Positions 54,798 through 57,292 of a stretch of 57,292 nucleotides of DNA are shown here, in pieces (position 1 is the stretch's first letter; the number at the start of each line of letters is the position of its first letter). The stretch spans positions 1 through 57,292 of the forward strand of contig NZ_JAJOIL010000014.1 of NCBI RefSeq assembly GCF_021209385.1, in the 5' to 3' direction. The translations under genes were made by a program, and so were the position numbers. The notes under the pieces are model-generated. The model was not told the DNA's origin and ran no database searches. It saw only the letters and a list, made by a program, of their open reading frames with translations. The DNA comes from Seleniivibrio sp. (GTDB taxonomy: Bacteria; Chrysiogenota; Deferribacteres; Deferribacterales; Geovibrionaceae).

Positions 54798-54831
54798 AGT
54801 TTCTATATAAGACTGAAATGAGGTTTTGTAA

Positions 54832-55206
54832 ATGAAAATTTTGTTAATCGGTATAGGCGGATTTCTTGGAGCCATCGCAAGGTTTTATACTACAAAATGG
54901 ACGAATAGCCTGATAACAGATAAGATTCCGTTTGGAACAGTGGTCGTTAACGTTATCGGTTCTTTCATTTTGGGTCTTGTTGTTGTGCTTTCTGTTGAAA
55001 AGCTTGTCGCAAGCGAGGATATCAGGCTGTTCATTGGTGTCGGTATGCTCGGCGCTTTTACAACCTTTTCAACCTTTTCTGTTGAAACGGTCTACCTGCT
55101 TGAAGATGGCGCAATCATCCCCGCTTTCATATATATAGCATGCAATCTTTTTCTGAGCCTTCTTGCGGCATATGGCGGTGTTTTGCTTGCCAGACAGTTG
55201 GTGTGA
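54832..55206 (+). CDS. crcB: Fluoride channel CrcB/FluC
   Basis: The 124-residue protein has four membrane helices and the Fluc signatures GGFLGAIARF, FGTVVVNVIGSFILG and the Phe-box/Na+-site region GAFTTFSTFS. It works as a dual-topology dimer that exports fluoride. Only 34 bases separate it from the divergent gene, and I saw no fluoride riboswitch fold there. Its stop overlaps the next start. Confidence 0.95.
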   Translation: MKILLIGIGGFLGAIARFYTTKWTNSLITDKIPFGTVVVNVIGSFILGLVVVLSVEKLVASEDIRLFIGVGMLGAFTTFSTFSVETVYLLEDGAIIPAFIYIACNLFLSLLAAYGGVLLARQLV

Positions 55207-55799
55207 TGGGATTTCTGCGAAGCGTCAAATGTCCGGTGTTCAATGCCGAGCGCATTAAAGAGGTGCCGGAACGTGCCGACTATACCATACAGATAGGCGG
55301 CGAGTGCGAAAAGACGGGTATTTATAAATTAGACGAATTCCTGTCAAACTTTAAAATACACACAGTCAACAGCAGATTGACCTCCGTTTCAAAATGGAGC
55401 GTCAGGGCGGACTGGCAGGGTGTTTTGTGGCAGGATTTTTTAGATTGGGTAAAACCATCGGCTGACTATAAATATATGTATACGGAGAGCTGGGGCGGTT
55501 ATAAAACCTCTCTGGCGGCGGAACTTCTTATGAATCCGCGCGTTATAATCTGCACAGGTGTTGCAGGGGAAGAGATTGAACACGAGTATGGCGGTCCTCT
55601 GCGGATGGTCATCCCTAACCAATGGGGTTTCAAAAGCTGTAAATGGCTTAAAAAGATATATTTTACGGATGAATATGTTCGGGGTTTCTGGGAGGCGAAC
55701 GGTTACGGAGACGACGGAACCATTCTTCCATGTATGGTTGAGGACGTAAATACAGGAAAACATATCCGCATCAAAGGCGGCGAAGTTACGGAGTTTTAA
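55206..55799 (+). CDS. Sulfite-oxidase-fold molybdopterin protein with the Mo-ligand Cys replaced by Ser
   Basis: The 197-residue protein has the Oxidored_molyb fold: the WSVRADWQGVLWQDFL region (about residues 64-79) and VIICTGVAGEEIEHEYGGPL (about 113-132) with the family ending YFTDEYVRGFWEANGY. Cytosolic relatives carry a Cys that binds Mo in an xCVxxW sequence; here the position is Ser60 (LTSVSKW, codon TCC). There is no Tat signal, so it is cytoplasmic. The start at 55206 overlaps the crcB stop. It may be an inactive or altered enzyme, or a non-catalytic cofactor binder. Confidence 0.85.
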   Translation: MGFLRSVKCPVFNAERIKEVPERADYTIQIGGECEKTGIYKLDEFLSNFKIHTVNSRLTSVSKWSVRADWQGVLWQDFLDWVKPSADYKYMYTESWGGYKTSLAAELLMNPRVIICTGVAGEEIEHEYGGPLRMVIPNQWGFKSCKWLKKIYFTDEYVRGFWEANGYGDDGTILPCMVEDVNTGKHIRIKGGEVTEF

Positions 55800-55800
55800 T

Positions 55801-56889
55801 ATGGCTGGGAATACATTCGGAAAGAATTTTACCATAACTACATTCGGCGAAAGCCACGGCAAAGCGGTAGGCGTTGTAATTGACGGCTGCCCGCCTAACG
55901 TTGAGCTTTCATTGGGATATGTCCAGAAAGAACTGGACAGACGCAGACCGGGACAGAGCGAGGTATCAACACCCCGCGATGAATCCGATACAGTGGATAT
56001 CTATAGCGGTATATTTGAAGGCAAGACAACCGGAACCCCTATAATGATGATGGTGTTCAACAAGAATCAGATGTCGAGAGATTATGACGCAGTCAAAAAT
56101 CTGTTTCGCCCCGGACATGCTGATTTTACTTATTTCTCGAAATACGGTATTCGCGACCACAGAGGCGGCGGGCGTTCATCAGCCCGTGAGACTATCGGAC
56201 GTGTTTGCGGCGGCGCCGTGGCAAAGGCTGTGCTGACACAACTTGGTATAGACATTAAAGGATATGTCATTCAGGTGGGTCCTCATAAGGCTGTTAAAAG
56301 AGATTTCGATTTTATAGAGAAGAATATCATCAGAACCTGTGACCCCGATGCGGTGCAGGCTATGACTGATTATATATTGGATGCTAAGAATGACGGCGAT
56401 TCTGTAGGTGCCATAGTGGAAGTGACCATTAAAGGAGTGCCTGTCGGTGTGGGCGAGCCAGTATTCGACAGGCTGAACGCGAACCTCGGAAAAGCGATCC
56501 TGTCTGTTCCCGCCGTTAAAGGTATAGAGTTCGGCAGCGGCTTTGCGGCGGCTCTCATGCGCGGCAGTGAGCACAACGACGAGGTGACCAAATACGGTTT
56601 CCTGTCAAACAATGCCGGTGGTACACTCGGTGGTATGGCAAGCGGTCAGGATATTGTATTCCGTTTTGTGGTTAAACCTGCAAGCTCCATAACTGTACCC
56701 AAAAAGGGCATAGACCTCTACGGTAATGAGAAGACAATTATCACAGAAGGACGCCACGACCCCTGTGTTGCTCCCCGCGTTGTACCTGTTGCCGAAGCTA
56801 TGTCTGCCGTCACTGTACTTGATATGATAATGACTGACAGGGCGATAGCGAAGTTTTTTAATGTTGGCGGAGCAGGAACAGACAATTAA
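55801..56889 (+). CDS. aroC: Chorismate synthase AroC
   Basis: The 362-residue enzyme makes chorismate from EPSP using reduced FMN. The N-terminal FGESHGKAVGVVIDGCP, RGGGRSSARETIGRV near residue 120 and the C-terminal GRHDPCVAPRVVPVAEAM are the three AroC signatures. It follows the molybdopterin-fold gene with one base between and ends just before the promoter array. Confidence 0.98.
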   Translation: MAGNTFGKNFTITTFGESHGKAVGVVIDGCPPNVELSLGYVQKELDRRRPGQSEVSTPRDESDTVDIYSGIFEGKTTGTPIMMMVFNKNQMSRDYDAVKNLFRPGHADFTYFSKYGIRDHRGGGRSSARETIGRVCGGAVAKAVLTQLGIDIKGYVIQVGPHKAVKRDFDFIEKNIIRTCDPDAVQAMTDYILDAKNDGDSVGAIVEVTIKGVPVGVGEPVFDRLNANLGKAILSVPAVKGIEFGSGFAAALMRGSEHNDEVTKYGFLSNNAGGTLGGMASGQDIVFRFVVKPASSITVPKKGIDLYGNEKTIITEGRHDPCVAPRVVPVAEAMSAVTVLDMIMTDRAIAKFFNVGGAGTDN

Positions 56890-56912
56890 ATTAAAAAAAA
56901 TGAAATAAGTGG

Positions 56913-57282
56913 TTGACTTCATAAGTCAGATTAGATATAACACATCTCCGCTTGAGACACACCTTGATTGGTGAAAAAGTTCAGACGGAAAAAGTTGATA
57001 GAAAAAGAAAAAAGTAGTTGACAAGGCGGGCTGAATCAAGTAAGCTCACCCTCCCGCAAGAAGCCGAAAGACAGACGGCGGGCAACGAGAAAGATGTTGG
57101 AAAATACGGCATCGTAAGGTGCCGATTGCTTTTTAAAAGGTCTTGAAAAGATTTTTAAAAAAGCTAAAAAAGAGATTGACAACGGTGAGTAAGTTTGATA
57201 GATTCACCAGCCGCTTGAAAGAGCGGGAAGCTCGAAAGACCGGACGGAAGAAAAAGGAAGGTTTGAAAAAAACTTCTTGACT
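56913..57282 (+). promoter_or_regulatory. Tandem strong promoter array, probable rRNA operon upstream region
   Basis: Four promoter-like units face right. P1 has TTGACT (56913) and TATAAC (56936). P2 has TTGACA (57018) and TAAGCT (57041). P3 has TTGACA (57176) and TAGATT (57199). P4 has TTGACT at 57277 and its -10 lies past the window. All three complete spacers are exactly 17 bp. P2 and P3 share downstream blocks (TCACC, CCGC, CGAAAGAC), so the units look duplicated. A boxA-like TGCTTTTTAAAA lies at 57127. No gene is seen in the 403 bases after aroC. A stable-RNA operon, most likely rRNA, should start beyond the edge. Confidence 0.7.
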
Positions 57283-57292
57283 TTAGAAAGGG

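Noticed and set aside
54798-54831. Fluoride riboswitch before crcB
   Set aside because: The gap is only 34 bases and lacks the conserved pseudoknot sequences; no riboswitch can be supported.
1-57292. CRISPR arrays, insertion sequences and restriction or other defence operons
   Set aside because: No regularly spaced direct repeats of CRISPR type, no transposase genes with terminal repeats and no cas or restriction genes were seen; Fic is the only toxin-like gene.

Overview
The window looks like chromosomal DNA from a Gram-negative, anaerobic or microaerophilic bacterium, probably of the Deferribacterota (Geovibrio/Denitrovibrio/Seleniivibrio type). This is an inference from gene content: an LptD-type outer membrane, ADP-heptose synthesis, futalosine-pathway menaquinone synthesis (mqnE), a rubredoxin/flavodiiron pair, molybdopterin enzymes, NhaB antiporters, chemotaxis and c-di-GMP signalling, and probable selenocysteine use. 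No 16S sequence lies in the window to prove it.

Positions 1 to about 4,930 are the end of an AT-rich integrated element. A tyrosine recombinase and an excisionase-like protein sit next to the 3' end of tRNA-Arg(CCT). The element also carries a Fic protein with a cluster of TTGTTACG sites upstream and a degenerate YhaM-like HD protein. Its far end lies outside the window.

Positions 5,000 to 12,620 hold a secreted GH3 hexosaminidase, a four-hairpin intergenic array, and the purine operon purS-purQ-purL-purF. That operon continues into a small thioredoxin-fold gene whose in-frame TGA is followed by a SECIS-like hairpin, so it probably encodes a new selenoprotein. A 52-bp imperfect direct repeat and a sensor kinase follow. 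Positions 12,771 to 18,705 carry a chemoreceptor, a PpiD-like foldase, the SRP RNA, tRNA-Ser(GGA), and a divergent pair made of a PrcB-like secreted protein and a trypsin-like protease with a C-terminal sorting tail.

Positions 18,768 to 28,897 are a long minus-strand run in transcription order: pdxA, rsmA, a DnaQ-like exonuclease, accD, folC, lptD, a FlgT-like secreted protein, a DHH phosphoesterase, rubredoxin and flavodiiron protein. Positions 29,052 to 41,221 run on the plus strand: a FAD/Fe-S dehydrogenase, two TPR-type envelope proteins, hldE, hldD (frameshifted at an A8 tract), a family 9 glycosyltransferase, miaB, a DUF151 nuclease-like protein and two molybdopterin genes.

Positions 41,296 to 56,889 continue on the plus strand with tandem nhaB genes whose ribosome binding sites lie in inverted repeats, a REC-GGDEF protein, mqnE, an unknown protein, a Memo-like protein, galU, hsp20, lon, a copper ATPase, crcB/fluC, a sulfite-oxidase-fold protein lacking its Mo-ligand cysteine, and aroC. 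The last 380 bp are a tandem array of strong promoters with exact 17-bp spacers, most likely the upstream region of an rRNA operon that begins beyond the window.
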